The notes: generated from the sequence alone by a model not told the origin. A stretch of DNA of 64,000 nt from Verrucomicrobiota bacterium (GCA_014860005.1 JACZKP010000076.1:62001-126000); one strand, 5' to 3'; positions 1 to 9,646 are shown, counted from the first letter of the stretch. Numbers and translations are program-made.

Positions 1-2
1 CA

Positions 3-683
3 TTCCGTTTCGAGGCGAATGACACCCCCGCCTACGCTCCTGAGCGCGTGGAACAGATGCAAGTGCTCGGGTTCAGCAAAATGCCGGACGAGCATGGATT
101 TTTGCAGACCTACGCCTTCATCACCAAGACCACAGAAGGAGCGCACGTTCAAGGCAGTAAGTTGGAGACAAAAATCACGAAAGACGTGTATGTCCTCCGC
201 GCGCTGCCCGAGAAACTTGACGAGCAGACGGTCACCACCGAGGAGCAGATAGAAGAGAGTTCGATTGCGCTCGGCAGCGAGCAGCTTTGGTTCTTGGGCA
301 CTATCCAGACCAACAGCCAGACACTGGCAATCTTCATCCCTGACAACGCGACCTACCCGATCAAAGAGGAGGAATTGCGGCCATTTGAAATCCAGGATTC
401 TCTCAAGGACCTGCATGTGCGCATCACCAAAGCCGGGGAAAAGATCAGCACCGAGGCACACGCTCCAAGAATCTTTCCGCGCCCCAAGACCAAGAGCACC
501 CCGGCCAAGCCGGACACAACAGCGGCAGCGGCAGTCAGCAATTCCGCAGCCACCTCGTCCGTTCCAAAGCCAGAGGAGAAACCCACCCTTCACGGGAATC
601 CTGCCAAGGCAGTCGATGACGCGCTCAAGGGGGAAGGCGCACAACAACCGATATCGGGAACTGCTGCTGGCAACAAATTATAG
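3..683 (+). CDS. Hypothetical protein, 5' end outside the window
   Basis: The frame is open from the first complete codon of the window, so the gene almost certainly starts upstream; a GTG at 48 is only an internal possibility. The visible 226 residues consist of a mixed alpha/beta part of about 140 residues, then a tail of about 70 residues rich in Pro, Ala, Lys, Ser and Thr that looks disordered. I recognise no catalytic motif, signal peptide or membrane segment. It converges on the AAA+ gene at 733-2085 with 49 bp between the two stops. It runs opposite to the polymerase operon, so it probably belongs to a different unit that marks that operon's left edge. Function unknown. Confidence 0.6.
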   Translation, partial: FRFEANDTPAYAPERVEQMQVLGFSKMPDEHGFLQTYAFITKTTEGAHVQGSKLETKITKDVYVLRALPEKLDEQTVTTEEQIEESSIALGSEQLWFLGTIQTNSQTLAIFIPDNATYPIKEEELRPFEIQDSLKDLHVRITKAGEKISTEAHAPRIFPRPKTKSTPAKPDTTAAAAVSNSAATSSVPKPEEKPTLHGNPAKAVDDALKGEGAQQPISGTAAGNKL

Positions 684-732
684 CCCGCTACCCGAAGAAG
701 CCCTGTGGTTCTGGCCCCTTTGTCTTGGGCCT

Positions 733-2085
733 TCATGTTCCCGAGATCACGAGATCCGATTTACACATGAAGTAGCGGTCCTCTCTGGTCGTGCGCAAAC
801 ACGCCATGCGGAGCAGGTTTTCAAGTTCGCGGAAGTTGCCTTTGAACTCATGATCTTTGATTGCTTGGAAAGCGTCACAGCCGATCTCGGTAACCTCGGG
901 AACCTTGCGTTTAGAATCGTTAGGGTTTATGTCCGGGTTCTGGAGCAGGCAATCGAGTATGAAAGGCAAATCGTCCATTCTTTTCCGCAAGGGAGGGACT
1001 TCCTCAATGTCGGTGAATCTAGCCAGCAAATCTGGCCGGAAATTGGCTTCGCTTTGAAGGTCACTCAAAGAGAGATTCGTCGCGGCGACCACCAGCACCG
1101 GACATTCAAATGAACTGTCTTTTGTCCAACCGCGTGGTTCGACTTTGTAATCATCCATGAAGCCGAGTAATTTCGCTTGGATTGCGGGGCTGGCAGTCCC
1201 AATTTCATCCAAAAAGATCACCCCTCCGACCACGTTTAGAAGTTTGCCGATGTCGCCTTCACCTTTGCCGTCGGTGTAGGCCCCCCGCGCATAGCCGAAG
1301 AGGTCATATTCGAGCATGTCTTCTTTGTGAAGCCATTCCGGAATGAAAATCTTTCTAAAATTGCTCGCGGCACCAGTAGGGTGTTTTTCGGTCTTAGCAA
1401 GGTGCTTTGCGAACAACGTTTTTCCCACCCCCGTCTCGCCCACGAGCAGGACTCGCGGCAGGCGCTCGATAGGCACGCCCAACGCGGGAAGCCTCGAGGG
1501 ATTACCCGACCCGGCGCTTAACATTTTGTGAATGGCTTCCTTGTGTCCTCTTTTGGTTTTGTCATCAAGGTCGCATGCGTTGTGAAACCGACGGGATATC
1601 AAATCCATTCGGGTGAGCAATTCTCCCATGCTGCCGAACATCATGCTGAGCAGCGAAGGATCATGCTTCCCAGGTGATCCGCTCAGTTGGACCCAGGTGC
1701 CCTTCTCGACTTTGGGAGTCTCTCGCACGGGCACCGGCTGGAGCCATGTCGAGCAGCGCTGTGTGATCAATTGCCGCAAAGCTCCTTCAGTCGCTTCGCC
1801 CTCAATGAACCCAATTTTAAAGTCGGTGACGTTTTGCCGTCCTGCCTCCTCCCGCCAAGCCTCCAAGTGGCCCGTGTAAATCGGCAACCCTTGGACAATC
1901 ACAAGGCAACGCGTCGAATTGATTTCAGGCAAGCCATCGCAGTCACGTGGAGACTCCTCATTTGTGACCCACGCCACGAAAAACGATAAGCCATTTGCCA
2001 TTGCGGGGAGCACGGACTCCAAGAGTCTCTGGCGACCTTCATTGCTACCGAAGCAATTTTCGGAGGATTTAGTCTTTTTTGCCAT
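733..2085 (-). CDS. AAA+ ATPase of the sigma54-activator/RtcR type without a DNA-binding domain
   Basis: The 450-aa protein has an N-terminal part of about 200 residues with an alpha/beta (Rossmann-like) pattern around 60-110, then an AAA+ module. Seen directly: Walker A GETGVGKT (216-223), Walker B IFLDE (290-294), an arginine-finger region FRPDLLARF (349-357) and a sensor II GNFRELEN (416-423). These are the landmarks of bacterial enhancer-binding proteins. The GAFTGA loop that contacts sigma54 reads GAYTDG (268-273), and the protein ends soon after sensor II with no Fis-type helix-turn-helix. Its start overlaps the 340-aa gene by 17 bp, and it is the last gene of the polymerase operon. Inference: it remodels the neighbouring polymerase or its partner rather than opening classical sigma54 promoters. 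A CARF-like N-terminus, as in RtcR, is possible but not shown. Confidence 0.85.
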   Translation of the reverse strand: MAKKTKSSENCFGSNEGRQRLLESVLPAMANGLSFFVAWVTNEESPRDCDGLPEINSTRCLVIVQGLPIYTGHLEAWREEAGRQNVTDFKIGFIEGEATEGALRQLITQRCSTWLQPVPVRETPKVEKGTWVQLSGSPGKHDPSLLSMMFGSMGELLTRMDLISRRFHNACDLDDKTKRGHKEAIHKMLSAGSGNPSRLPALGVPIERLPRVLLVGETGVGKTLFAKHLAKTEKHPTGAASNFRKIFIPEWLHKEDMLEYDLFGYARGAYTDGKGEGDIGKLLNVVGGVIFLDEIGTASPAIQAKLLGFMDDYKVEPRGWTKDSSFECPVLVVAATNLSLSDLQSEANFRPDLLARFTDIEEVPPLRKRMDDLPFILDCLLQNPDINPNDSKRKVPEVTEIGCDAFQAIKDHEFKGNFRELENLLRMACLRTTREDRYFMCKSDLVISGT

Positions 2086-3091
2086 GGTCGTTTTCGTGGA
2101 GCATTGTGGTCTCGTAATTACTTAATACTTCTTGCCAGCTAGTGTCAGCTGTTTCGTTGACCCGCCGGATGAATTTCTCAAAAGGCATTGTTCCGCGAAT
2201 CGCAGAAGACTTGTCACCAGCAGCGTCTCGTCGTCTGGTGACATCGCGTAATTTGTCCAGACGTTCGCGCAACGGCTTGGATGATTTGCGGGCGAAAAGC
2301 ACCACGGATCGTGCCACCCAAGCCAGCCGGACTTGCTTTGAAAAGAGGATTTGCAGCGACGCGGAACCGTCATCAGCCCATGCTAACTCACACCGCTGCA
2401 CATAGCGGGAAAAGGTTTCCTCGGTCAGCGAAGCAATTCCCAATATGGCCGGCATCTCTTTCTGCATAACGGCGCAATAGCGCTCCACTTCTTCAAGGCT
2501 CGCGGGACCGAGATGCCAGAAATCACCCGATTTCAGAAAATCGGGTCTGTGCAAGTTGAGCCAGGCTGCCAATTGACGGAAAACGCGGCAGCGAGTTGCA
2601 ATTTCACTCAACTGCTTCTCGGCGCGCTGGGACTCCGGCTTATATGACCACGCCCATTCTAAACTGTGAAACGCACAAACACCGTCAGAAATAACGAGTT
2701 CAAATTTGTCATTCTCGCCCGAGATCTCGTGCGGATTTGCGCCACCCCCCAGGACAACTTCATTCATACCTTGGTTGCTCGCCGCTCTCCACAACTCAAT
2801 CGGCTCGACATCCTCATCCTCCGGGTAGGGCTCGATGTCTTCGGTTTCTTCCGGATTGACGGCGCGCTCCCCTGCTTCGGGCGACGGGCGGTCAATAGCC
2901 ACGATCTCGCCTTTAGCTTCAAGGCGGGCAAAATGTTCGGCGATCGCTTTGGGTCCCGCTTCGCGCACGAAGTCCACTTCCGCCCCCAAGAGCGCTTTAG
3001 AAGATCGATCGGGAATCCTATCCCTCCGTCGATCCCGTTTATTGAGGTGCGCGGGACCGGTGCCTCGCCGAATTGAGGGTCTTTGACTCAT
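2069..3091 (-). CDS. Unknown protein encoded directly after the fused RNA polymerase
   Basis: The 340-aa protein starts within the stop codon of the polymerase gene (ATGA overlap at 3088-3091) and overlaps the AAA+ gene by 17 bp, so the three are probably translated together. The first 35 residues are very basic and rich in Arg; residues about 75-100 form an acidic stretch (EETEDIEPYPEDEDVE); the remainder looks mostly helical with several conserved-looking Trp residues. I see no zinc ribbon, helix-turn-helix signature, RpoN box or sigma70 region. From its position it could be an assembly, initiation or specificity factor for the polymerase, or the client of the AAA+ ATPase. That is inference from neighbourhood only. 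Confidence 0.8.
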   Translation of the reverse strand: MSQRPSIRRGTGPAHLNKRDRRRDRIPDRSSKALLGAEVDFVREAGPKAIAEHFARLEAKGEIVAIDRPSPEAGERAVNPEETEDIEPYPEDEDVEPIELWRAASNQGMNEVVLGGGANPHEISGENDKFELVISDGVCAFHSLEWAWSYKPESQRAEKQLSEIATRCRVFRQLAAWLNLHRPDFLKSGDFWHLGPASLEEVERYCAVMQKEMPAILGIASLTEETFSRYVQRCELAWADDGSASLQILFSKQVRLAWVARSVVLFARKSSKPLRERLDKLRDVTRRRDAAGDKSSAIRGTMPFEKFIRRVNETADTSWQEVLSNYETTMLHENDHGKKD

Positions 3092-6000
3092 TTTGATTTC
3101 CTTTCATCTTCGCGTGTTCGGCTTCCGAACAAATTGAAAAGAACGCGCGCGGCCGGTTCGTTGGTAGAAGCAGACTCATTCTTGCAGGCCGCGAGCAGAA
3201 TGTGCCGACGCTGTCGTTCAAAGGCAATCCGTGTAAGGAGCCCGCCCGACTTTGTAACAGAGCTAAGCGATTTTTCCGGGCTTTTGTGAATTGCCCGCCA
3301 AAGGATTTCCAGATGCCGGTCGTCCAGGCCTTTGTAAGCGTTCGCCTCTTTCATGCGTTGGACGAATTCCGGCGCGAACCGCGGGTGATAAAAGAACCTG
3401 GGTTTTTCCGCAAGCTCGCGCGGATATGCACATTCCAGCAGCATCCTGTTAAGACCGGCACTAGGAAGCTTTTTAGGAGTCTCCGGTTGCTTGGCGTGGT
3501 CCGGCTTTTGCGGCCTGCGCGTGGCTTCAATCAACTCCACAATTTCTGGGGGCAGTGTGATGCCCTCAAACCGCTGCGGATCATAGATTACCTTCTTAAG
3601 AGCCCGATTTAGTATTCCCAGGACGGCGCGCTCGACCCTCCGATTCTCACCGCCAGTAAACTCCTTGAGTAACTGTTTAGTTTGACCCTTCAACTTCGCA
3701 GTCAGGTATTGGGAAAGTTTGTCCGATTCACTCGGTTGTTTGAACCTGGCGACCAGCGCCTCCAGATCAAGGAGGTCTTCCCTTGTGAATACCGCACCGA
3801 TGTCTCCAGTGTGATCCAGAGACCGCTGCACATCCTGCATGCTGAAGACCCTTTGGGTCGTGTGGAAGCTTTGCATGGAAAGCTGCGTTCCGCGTTCACC
3901 AATTGATTGGGCTGCGATCAGCCCGGCAGGAAAACCGATTGCCGGCCTGGCTGCCCCCGGCAAATCGCCATAGCAGGCGGCGCAGATGCCCTCGGTGCAT
4001 AGGCAGGTGACTGGACTTCGCGATTCGCTGGGGTTCCCGCAGTCATCTTCCACCACACCAACCGGCCAAAGCGCCGTAACTAAGCGGCGTGTTAGGTAAC
4101 CGGCCTTCCTTGTCCCCAGCTTCTTATCGCACATCGAACTCCTCGAATTCATTGCTCCAAAGAATGCCTCTTCCGACGACATGCCATTGGCCAAGGCGCT
4201 CTGAACCAGGAACCGGTCGGTGGGACAATCAAAGTCCAGCTTGCCTGGGTCGAGAACACCCCGAGCACCTATGAGTTGTCGGACCTGTTGCTTTCCCCGA
4301 GCACCGGAGAAAGCCATGGCTGCGAAATGCAGACCGGGACGCTCGAAGATGTCTTTGCCGCCATCGAGCGAACCCTGCTTGACCAGATCCAGCAAGGGTT
4401 TCTGAACGAGCTTGTTTAATTGCGCGTGGAGGTCGGCTTTCACGTCGTCCTTGACGCCTTTCAACGCAGCAGTGCTTTGCTCGCGGCACTGGCTTGCAAG
4501 CTTAGTAAGTTCGTAAAACCCAAACGAAACACCGAGCTTGGAACAACACTCGTAAGCAAGGTTGCTTAGCTTCCAGATCACCTCTGCGGCTGCGTCGCGG
4601 TGAGCTTTCACCAGATGTTCCAGCAGGTCGGATCCGTTCTTCTGATCGAGAACGTGGCCTCCAACCCACTCGCGACAGCACGCCTCGGGCAGGATTTCGA
4701 GCAATCGTTCCCTGAACCCAGATTCTTTCCGGCTCGCCCAATATAATCCCAATACAAAATCCTGTTCGTATTGGGCCAGCACTCCAAAACTCTTTTCTGG
4801 AAGTCCCAATTCATACCGCGATTTGATCCGGGACTTGTCGTCATCATTCTCGGCTGGCAAAACCTCTCCAGTGGCGAGGGAGAGCATGTTCCTGGAAGGA
4901 AGCATCGTTGCCGCGTCGGCACGGGACGCGGCTGAGAGTGGAACATGAATCGCCATCTCATCACCGTCAAAATCCGCGCCGAATCCTTTGCAGACCAAAG
5001 GACTTAACTGCAGGACTTCGCCGACCTCGGGCAGCAAAGGCTTCGGACGAAATGCCTGGATGCTGTTACGATGAAGCGACGGTTGCCGGTTGAGGACGAT
5101 CAACACCTCAGGATGGTCTTTCAGAAAACGTGAAAGCAACCTGTGCCCCTGATCGAGAAGCGCTCGGTCTTTTCCGGATTTTCGCCAAGACCAACCTTCC
5201 AGGATAGCGGCATCGCTATTGTCGGCAGTCAGAACGGACGCCATCTCTATCAGGTCGCCGCTCTCTCGCTTCTCCTTCATCCAGCGCTTCAGCTCGGGTC
5301 CCATCAATTCAAGGAGGACGGCTGTCGGCACGCCGGCTTCATCCCAGCGGAGTTCAGGATTTGGGATGATAACCAAACGCGCTGAACAATCCACGCGCCG
5401 TCCCAAACCATCGCGACGGATCAGTCCCTCTTTTCCACTCAACCGCCTGGCAACAAGGCGGAACAAGTCCTCCACCGCATTGGTCAGCACCCTCAGCGCT
5501 TCAGCCTTCTTGGCATCGTCCGCCGCCATTTCGTATTGCTGGGTGGCGCGCAGAATCGGAGCATAGCCGTCCTGGATCAGCGGGTCGCGCGTGGCCGAAT
5601 TCGAACCGAGGAAGAGCATGCGATAGCGGGGGGGCAGGACTGGGATCACTCGGACGGGAGGCAGCTTCTCCCTTGGCACCTCGTGCTTCTCAAGAAACTT
5701 ATTTACTTCTTCATTCGGGCCAAGGAAGGCAGCCACCGGATAAGGCACTTCTACTGGCAACTCGATATAGGCCCAGTTCTTCTTGTCGTCGATTGTGCCA
5801 GCGGCTTTGAATGACCCGAATAGGCTCTCGTCAAAAAACCCTCCAGCAGCGATCCCCAGCTTCTCACCGAACGGGGCCTTGCCTTTAAGCGGGGTGGTAT
5901 TGTGTCCATTCGGACAAGCGACGCTCATCTGGCCAAAACGTCGTGTTCCCGTGTGCTTCAAGAACGCGCGCAACACCAAGCTTCCGTCCATGTTGGATGC

Positions 6001-9000
6001 TTCCGGTCCGCTCTTGCCTCGCGCGAGCATATCCGGGAAGGCGTCTTCGAGGAGCATGCGGTTCAACTTTCGTAATCCCTTGCGCCGTGGATTCGAGTTC
6101 AGGAGTTGACTGGTCTCCGGACGCAGGCGTACAGAGCCAAACCGCTGCTCCTCATAAATACTTTCGCCGGAAACTACTTCATTAAGGTCCGCGACCAGGC
6201 TTTCGAGCAAATGAGTCGCCTCTGGCCCAACGTCTAAGCAACGTTTAGTTTCATCAGATAATCGACTGACCAAAAAGGCTGCTATGGCATCGAGTGTTTT
6301 CTTTTTGAGTCTCGCGATGAATCTGGGCACATCCACAATATCACCAACCGAAAATGTCGAGGAGGGACGGGTAAACTGTGCGTAAAGCGGCAGCTCCTTC
6401 ACCGAGTCCGGCCAATTGGCTGGTTTATCTTTTGGATCAATTGCAATGGTTGCTTTGACCTGGTCGTTGGTCGGGGTGATCGAGACCTTAAGGAGACCAG
6501 CCGGCCGGGCAAAACCTTGCGCGTGTGCAATCCGATCTTTTTCCAAATCGAAGGCTTTCGTGAGCGTGCCATCAGAAGACGGCTCGGCTTTGAAGCAAAG
6601 CCGAACATAATAGCCGCTACCTTTGCGTCGGAGCGGTCCGTCAATCACTAAACCCAAATGGTCGAGAAATTCTTCCAAGTTGAGGGATACTTGGTTGCTC
6701 TTGGCGAAAGGTTCTTCGACGGCAATACGTGCTCCATCCAGGAGTTCAAACGGGCATCCACCTTTCATCTTTGATTGGCAGGAAAACGATGCGAGAACCA
6801 ATTTCTTTACGGACGCGGAATTAATAACCTTTTTGCGTTCTCCAATCCGCTTACGCGCAGAGGCCGCATCCATAAAAGAAAAGCCGAATCGCCGATCTTC
6901 CGCCCGGAGGTCGATCAGGAGTGAGAAAAGCCAGTCCTTGAGTCGCTGCGGGAATCCTTCAAATGTCTTCTGCGTCACCTTTGGTTCAGCCCCGGGAAGA
7001 TGGCCGGCAAGGATCGAGTCGGCCTTAACACCCAACATTTCCTCCAGGATGTGATCAGCTTGGTAGCCGGCCAAAGCCCACACTTCCATTTCACCAACGC
7101 GCTGGCCGCCCCCAATCAGGCGTCCGTGGATCGCCTGGCCTGTATCGCGGGAATAGATCGCTCCTTCGCCACCTCGTCGAGCCTGGGACTTCAACTCCGG
7201 AACGTGCTTCAGCCGGACGATGTGCTGAAACCCAACGACGACCGGCGCAAGGGTCCTGGTCCCATCGGGGAGAACAAGCTGAATCCGGCCGAAACGATCC
7301 AAGCCGGTATCGCCCAGTAGTTGCTGGACTTTGGCGTGATCCAGGGCCTGCAAGAACGGTTGACCGATGGGTTCGTCCGGTTGCACTCCGTTCTTGAGTA
7401 GCTGCTCAGGCTTGCAGCCGGCTTTCAACAACCAGCCAACGTGAGTCTCAAGCAACTGGCCCAGATTCATGCGAGAAATCACTCCGTGCGGATTAAGCAC
7501 GATATCAATGGGCCGGTCCTGCAGCTCGGCCGGTAGCCTCTTGTCTTTGGGCAATCTTGGCATCTGGTTTGCCGGTAGAATGGCCCCGACAACCCCCTTG
7601 TTCCCATGCCGTCCCATCAGCTTGTCGCCTACGCCCAAGTTCAAGTATTTGACCAATTCGTAATTGAGCGTGCCCCGCATCCATTCGGGCACATTGGGAG
7701 GCCGGATTGATTTGACTCTCGCGGGGGAACGATCCTGATAGAGCACTTCCCGCTTGATATCCTTCTTGCCGCCCTGCAACTCAAAACGGGCGATCAAGTC
7801 GCCGCCAAACAACACGGAACCTTCAGGCGCAAGCCAGCTTATTTTCCAGCCCGGTTCGACCGGCACCTTGAATCGTTGCGAAATTTGGATATCCAGCAAG
7901 CCCTCTTGGAAATCGGTTTGCTCACGCCGAAAAAGCGATCTGTCGTCCGACACTGCGCGACCCACCACCTGCTGCCCGACGACGATCGCATCGTCCACGT
8001 TCATGCCTTTCCAAGGCAGATACGCCACGAGCAAATCGACCCCAAGGGCAGGTGCACCTTTCTCGTCGACAGCCGCAGGACAAGCGCCGATTTCAACCAA
8101 CGGGTTTACGAGCTGCTGTACAGCCTCTTCCCCTCCGGTCTTCACCAGAGGAGATTGGCGTCCGGCGACGGGTACCGCCTGGCGCAGATTCTTCGCTCCC
8201 ATCATGCAGCGGGCACCATCGTTATGCTCGTAAAATGGGACCAAGCCGGCACCCAATCCCAATTCCCCAATGGGTTTCGTGCGATCAGCGGGCGAAATTA
8301 TACCTTCCCAGTTTACCTTTGCGCCCCGCGCCAGTTGGAGTGAAAGTCCGACCAACTCCGACTCAGGGCTCTGCACCGGGCAAATGCATCCGCGGAATGA
8401 GGGATGATTCTGGCGGTAATTCGCCGGCAAATTGGCCAAGACACTGTGCGCCATCGGATAGCGGCGCACCTGAGTCAGCAACGCAGCCAGGTCAACCGGA
8501 TTGGTTGGGTCGACCCATTGCAGCGGGGCGAAGCGGTTTTTCCCCTCGTCTTCCGAACCACGGGACCAGTTGCGAGGTCGGAGTCGCATGGCCAGGGCTT
8601 CCGAGGGGTTCATCTGCAAAAGACTTTGCCACAGGCTTCTCGCCAATTCATTGTCGATCGCAGTCCTATGTTTTATTGCTTGAAGCAATGCCTTGGTATT
8701 GACTCCAGAAACCTCGAGCAAGGTGGTCACTAATGCCCTTGCAAGCGTGGCCTGCAACCAGACCGGGAAGGTCACTAATACCCGATGATTGAGTTCGTCC
8801 TCATCGGTTTCTTGAGCGTCCCGCGCTTGAGCGTCGGTGTGGGCCTTCGTGGCCAGATCATTAATCAGCCTCCAGAAGCCACCGCTTTCTTCTTCTTTTT
8901 CTTCACCAAGAGTAAAATCCACCAAACCGTTCAGGTCATAAGCTCGTTGCAAAAAGCTGGGCCAAGCCTCACGGGATGGGAGGATGCAAATGTTCTCTGG

Positions 9001-9456
9001 AAAAGCGTGGCCCTTTTCTTTGTTGCTCAACGGTCCACAGGGGGACTGGACGTAACTGCCGCCCGGCAAACCCACGCGCCAGAATACTTCCTTGGCCTCC
9101 CCATGCTTGCGAAAATATCGGAAGCCGGTTCGCTCACCCAGCCAAGAACCCCAAACCGCAAATCCGGCTAAGCCAGTTTTTTCCTGGCGCTTAATAAATA
9201 GTCCGTGATACGGCAATGGAATCTCAAGCGTCACCGCCTCCGCAGGCATTTCGTTCCATTTCAAGATGACTTTTCCGAGAAGGTCGAGGTTGGCTGTGGC
9301 GTGGTGCTTCGCAGTAATGGCATCAGGCACAAGCAATCCCACGGACAGGTTCTCGAATATGGCGCCGAGCACACTCTTCAAATGTGCCGTGGCAGCTACC
9401 GACCATGACTCTATTTCAGCATCAGTCTGCCAAAAAATACCAGACGGCTGTTTCAT
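3088..9456 (-). CDS. Single-chain DNA-directed RNA polymerase, beta/beta-prime fusion
   Basis: One 2122-aa polypeptide carries both catalytic subunits. Beta landmarks in order (numbered from ATG 9456): CPVQSPE (359-365), EHNDGARCMMG (410-420), GDKLMGRHGNKGVV with both catalytic lysines (about 610-622), DIVLNPHG..SRMN (about 651), GGQRVGEMEVW (783-793). Beta-prime landmarks: GLGRRVDCSAR (1350-1360), NRQPSLHR (1456-1463), the catalytic ADFDGDE with Asp 1495, 1497 and 1499, bridge helix SGARGKQQVRQL (from 1717), YLTRRLV (1787-1793), the second zinc site CTEGICAACYG, and trigger-loop flank AAQSIGERGTQ (1848-1858). It is far shorter than the E. coli subunits combined (about 2750 aa). The four-Cys N-terminal zinc ribbon of beta-prime seems lost; only CPNGH remains near 1181. 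ATG 9456 has AAAAAGG upstream and lies 45 nt after a conserved motif; ATG 9492 is the alternative. The core is catalytically plausible. Confidence 0.95.
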   Translation of the reverse strand: MKQPSGIFWQTDAEIESWSVAATAHLKSVLGAIFENLSVGLLVPDAITAKHHATANLDLLGKVILKWNEMPAEAVTLEIPLPYHGLFIKRQEKTGLAGFAVWGSWLGERTGFRYFRKHGEAKEVFWRVGLPGGSYVQSPCGPLSNKEKGHAFPENICILPSREAWPSFLQRAYDLNGLVDFTLGEEKEEESGGFWRLINDLATKAHTDAQARDAQETDEDELNHRVLVTFPVWLQATLARALVTTLLEVSGVNTKALLQAIKHRTAIDNELARSLWQSLLQMNPSEALAMRLRPRNWSRGSEDEGKNRFAPLQWVDPTNPVDLAALLTQVRRYPMAHSVLANLPANYRQNHPSFRGCICPVQSPESELVGLSLQLARGAKVNWEGIISPADRTKPIGELGLGAGLVPFYEHNDGARCMMGAKNLRQAVPVAGRQSPLVKTGGEEAVQQLVNPLVEIGACPAAVDEKGAPALGVDLLVAYLPWKGMNVDDAIVVGQQVVGRAVSDDRSLFRREQTDFQEGLLDIQISQRFKVPVEPGWKISWLAPEGSVLFGGDLIARFELQGGKKDIKREVLYQDRSPARVKSIRPPNVPEWMRGTLNYELVKYLNLGVGDKLMGRHGNKGVVGAILPANQMPRLPKDKRLPAELQDRPIDIVLNPHGVISRMNLGQLLETHVGWLLKAGCKPEQLLKNGVQPDEPIGQPFLQALDHAKVQQLLGDTGLDRFGRIQLVLPDGTRTLAPVVVGFQHIVRLKHVPELKSQARRGGEGAIYSRDTGQAIHGRLIGGGQRVGEMEVWALAGYQADHILEEMLGVKADSILAGHLPGAEPKVTQKTFEGFPQRLKDWLFSLLIDLRAEDRRFGFSFMDAASARKRIGERKKVINSASVKKLVLASFSCQSKMKGGCPFELLDGARIAVEEPFAKSNQVSLNLEEFLDHLGLVIDGPLRRKGSGYYVRLCFKAEPSSDGTLTKAFDLEKDRIAHAQGFARPAGLLKVSITPTNDQVKATIAIDPKDKPANWPDSVKELPLYAQFTRPSSTFSVGDIVDVPRFIARLKKKTLDAIAAFLVSRLSDETKRCLDVGPEATHLLESLVADLNEVVSGESIYEEQRFGSVRLRPETSQLLNSNPRRKGLRKLNRMLLEDAFPDMLARGKSGPEASNMDGSLVLRAFLKHTGTRRFGQMSVACPNGHNTTPLKGKAPFGEKLGIAAGGFFDESLFGSFKAAGTIDDKKNWAYIELPVEVPYPVAAFLGPNEEVNKFLEKHEVPREKLPPVRVIPVLPPRYRMLFLGSNSATRDPLIQDGYAPILRATQQYEMAADDAKKAEALRVLTNAVEDLFRLVARRLSGKEGLIRRDGLGRRVDCSARLVIIPNPELRWDEAGVPTAVLLELMGPELKRWMKEKRESGDLIEMASVLTADNSDAAILEGWSWRKSGKDRALLDQGHRLLSRFLKDHPEVLIVLNRQPSLHRNSIQAFRPKPLLPEVGEVLQLSPLVCKGFGADFDGDEMAIHVPLSAASRADAATMLPSRNMLSLATGEVLPAENDDDKSRIKSRYELGLPEKSFGVLAQYEQDFVLGLYWASRKESGFRERLLEILPEACCREWVGGHVLDQKNGSDLLEHLVKAHRDAAAEVIWKLSNLAYECCSKLGVSFGFYELTKLASQCREQSTAALKGVKDDVKADLHAQLNKLVQKPLLDLVKQGSLDGGKDIFERPGLHFAAMAFSGARGKQQVRQLIGARGVLDPGKLDFDCPTDRFLVQSALANGMSSEEAFFGAMNSRSSMCDKKLGTRKAGYLTRRLVTALWPVGVVEDDCGNPSESRSPVTCLCTEGICAACYGDLPGAARPAIGFPAGLIAAQSIGERGTQLSMQSFHTTQRVFSMQDVQRSLDHTGDIGAVFTREDLLDLEALVARFKQPSESDKLSQYLTAKLKGQTKQLLKEFTGGENRRVERAVLGILNRALKKVIYDPQRFEGITLPPEIVELIEATRRPQKPDHAKQPETPKKLPSAGLNRMLLECAYPRELAEKPRFFYHPRFAPEFVQRMKEANAYKGLDDRHLEILWRAIHKSPEKSLSSVTKSGGLLTRIAFERQRRHILLAACKNESASTNEPAARVLFNLFGSRTREDERKSK

Positions 9457-9501
9457 ATTGTGGCTACCTTTTTCCGGGTTTTTGATGTTCATTCAAATTG
9501 A

Positions 9502-9517
9502 TACTGCAACCCACAAA
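9502..9517 (-). promoter_or_regulatory. Conserved upstream motif, copy 1 (before the RNA polymerase)
   Basis: The minus strand reads TTTGTGGGTTGCAGTA, 45 nt upstream of the polymerase start at 9456 and inside the gap after the CYTH gene. It matches three other intergenic copies at 32315, 49017 and 49980 at most positions. The consensus is TTTGTGG(G/A)TT(T/G)CA(A/G)TA. I see no good sigma70 -35/-10 pair attached to it. It may be a promoter element or an operator; which one is not resolved by sequence. Confidence 0.6.
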
Positions 9518-9646
9518 TGAACTGCTGAGATTCATCGCGTCTCACTCGTCGTGCATCCCCCGGGGGAATAAAGCCCAAGTCCGAATTTGTAACAGCATTG
9601 GTACCGACAACCTTTACTTTTTCGGTTTTGCCATGCCGGACGGCAG

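Noticed and set aside
733..2085. Calling the AAA+ protein a classical sigma54-dependent regulator (RtcR)
   Set aside because: The GAFTGA loop is altered, there is no Fis-type DNA-binding domain and no rtcA/rtcB genes are nearby.
9457..9646. A sigma54-type promoter (GG-N10-GC) before the polymerase
   Set aside because: I looked because an enhancer-binding-type ATPase is nearby, but no correctly spaced GG/GC pair is present and no rpoN is in the window.
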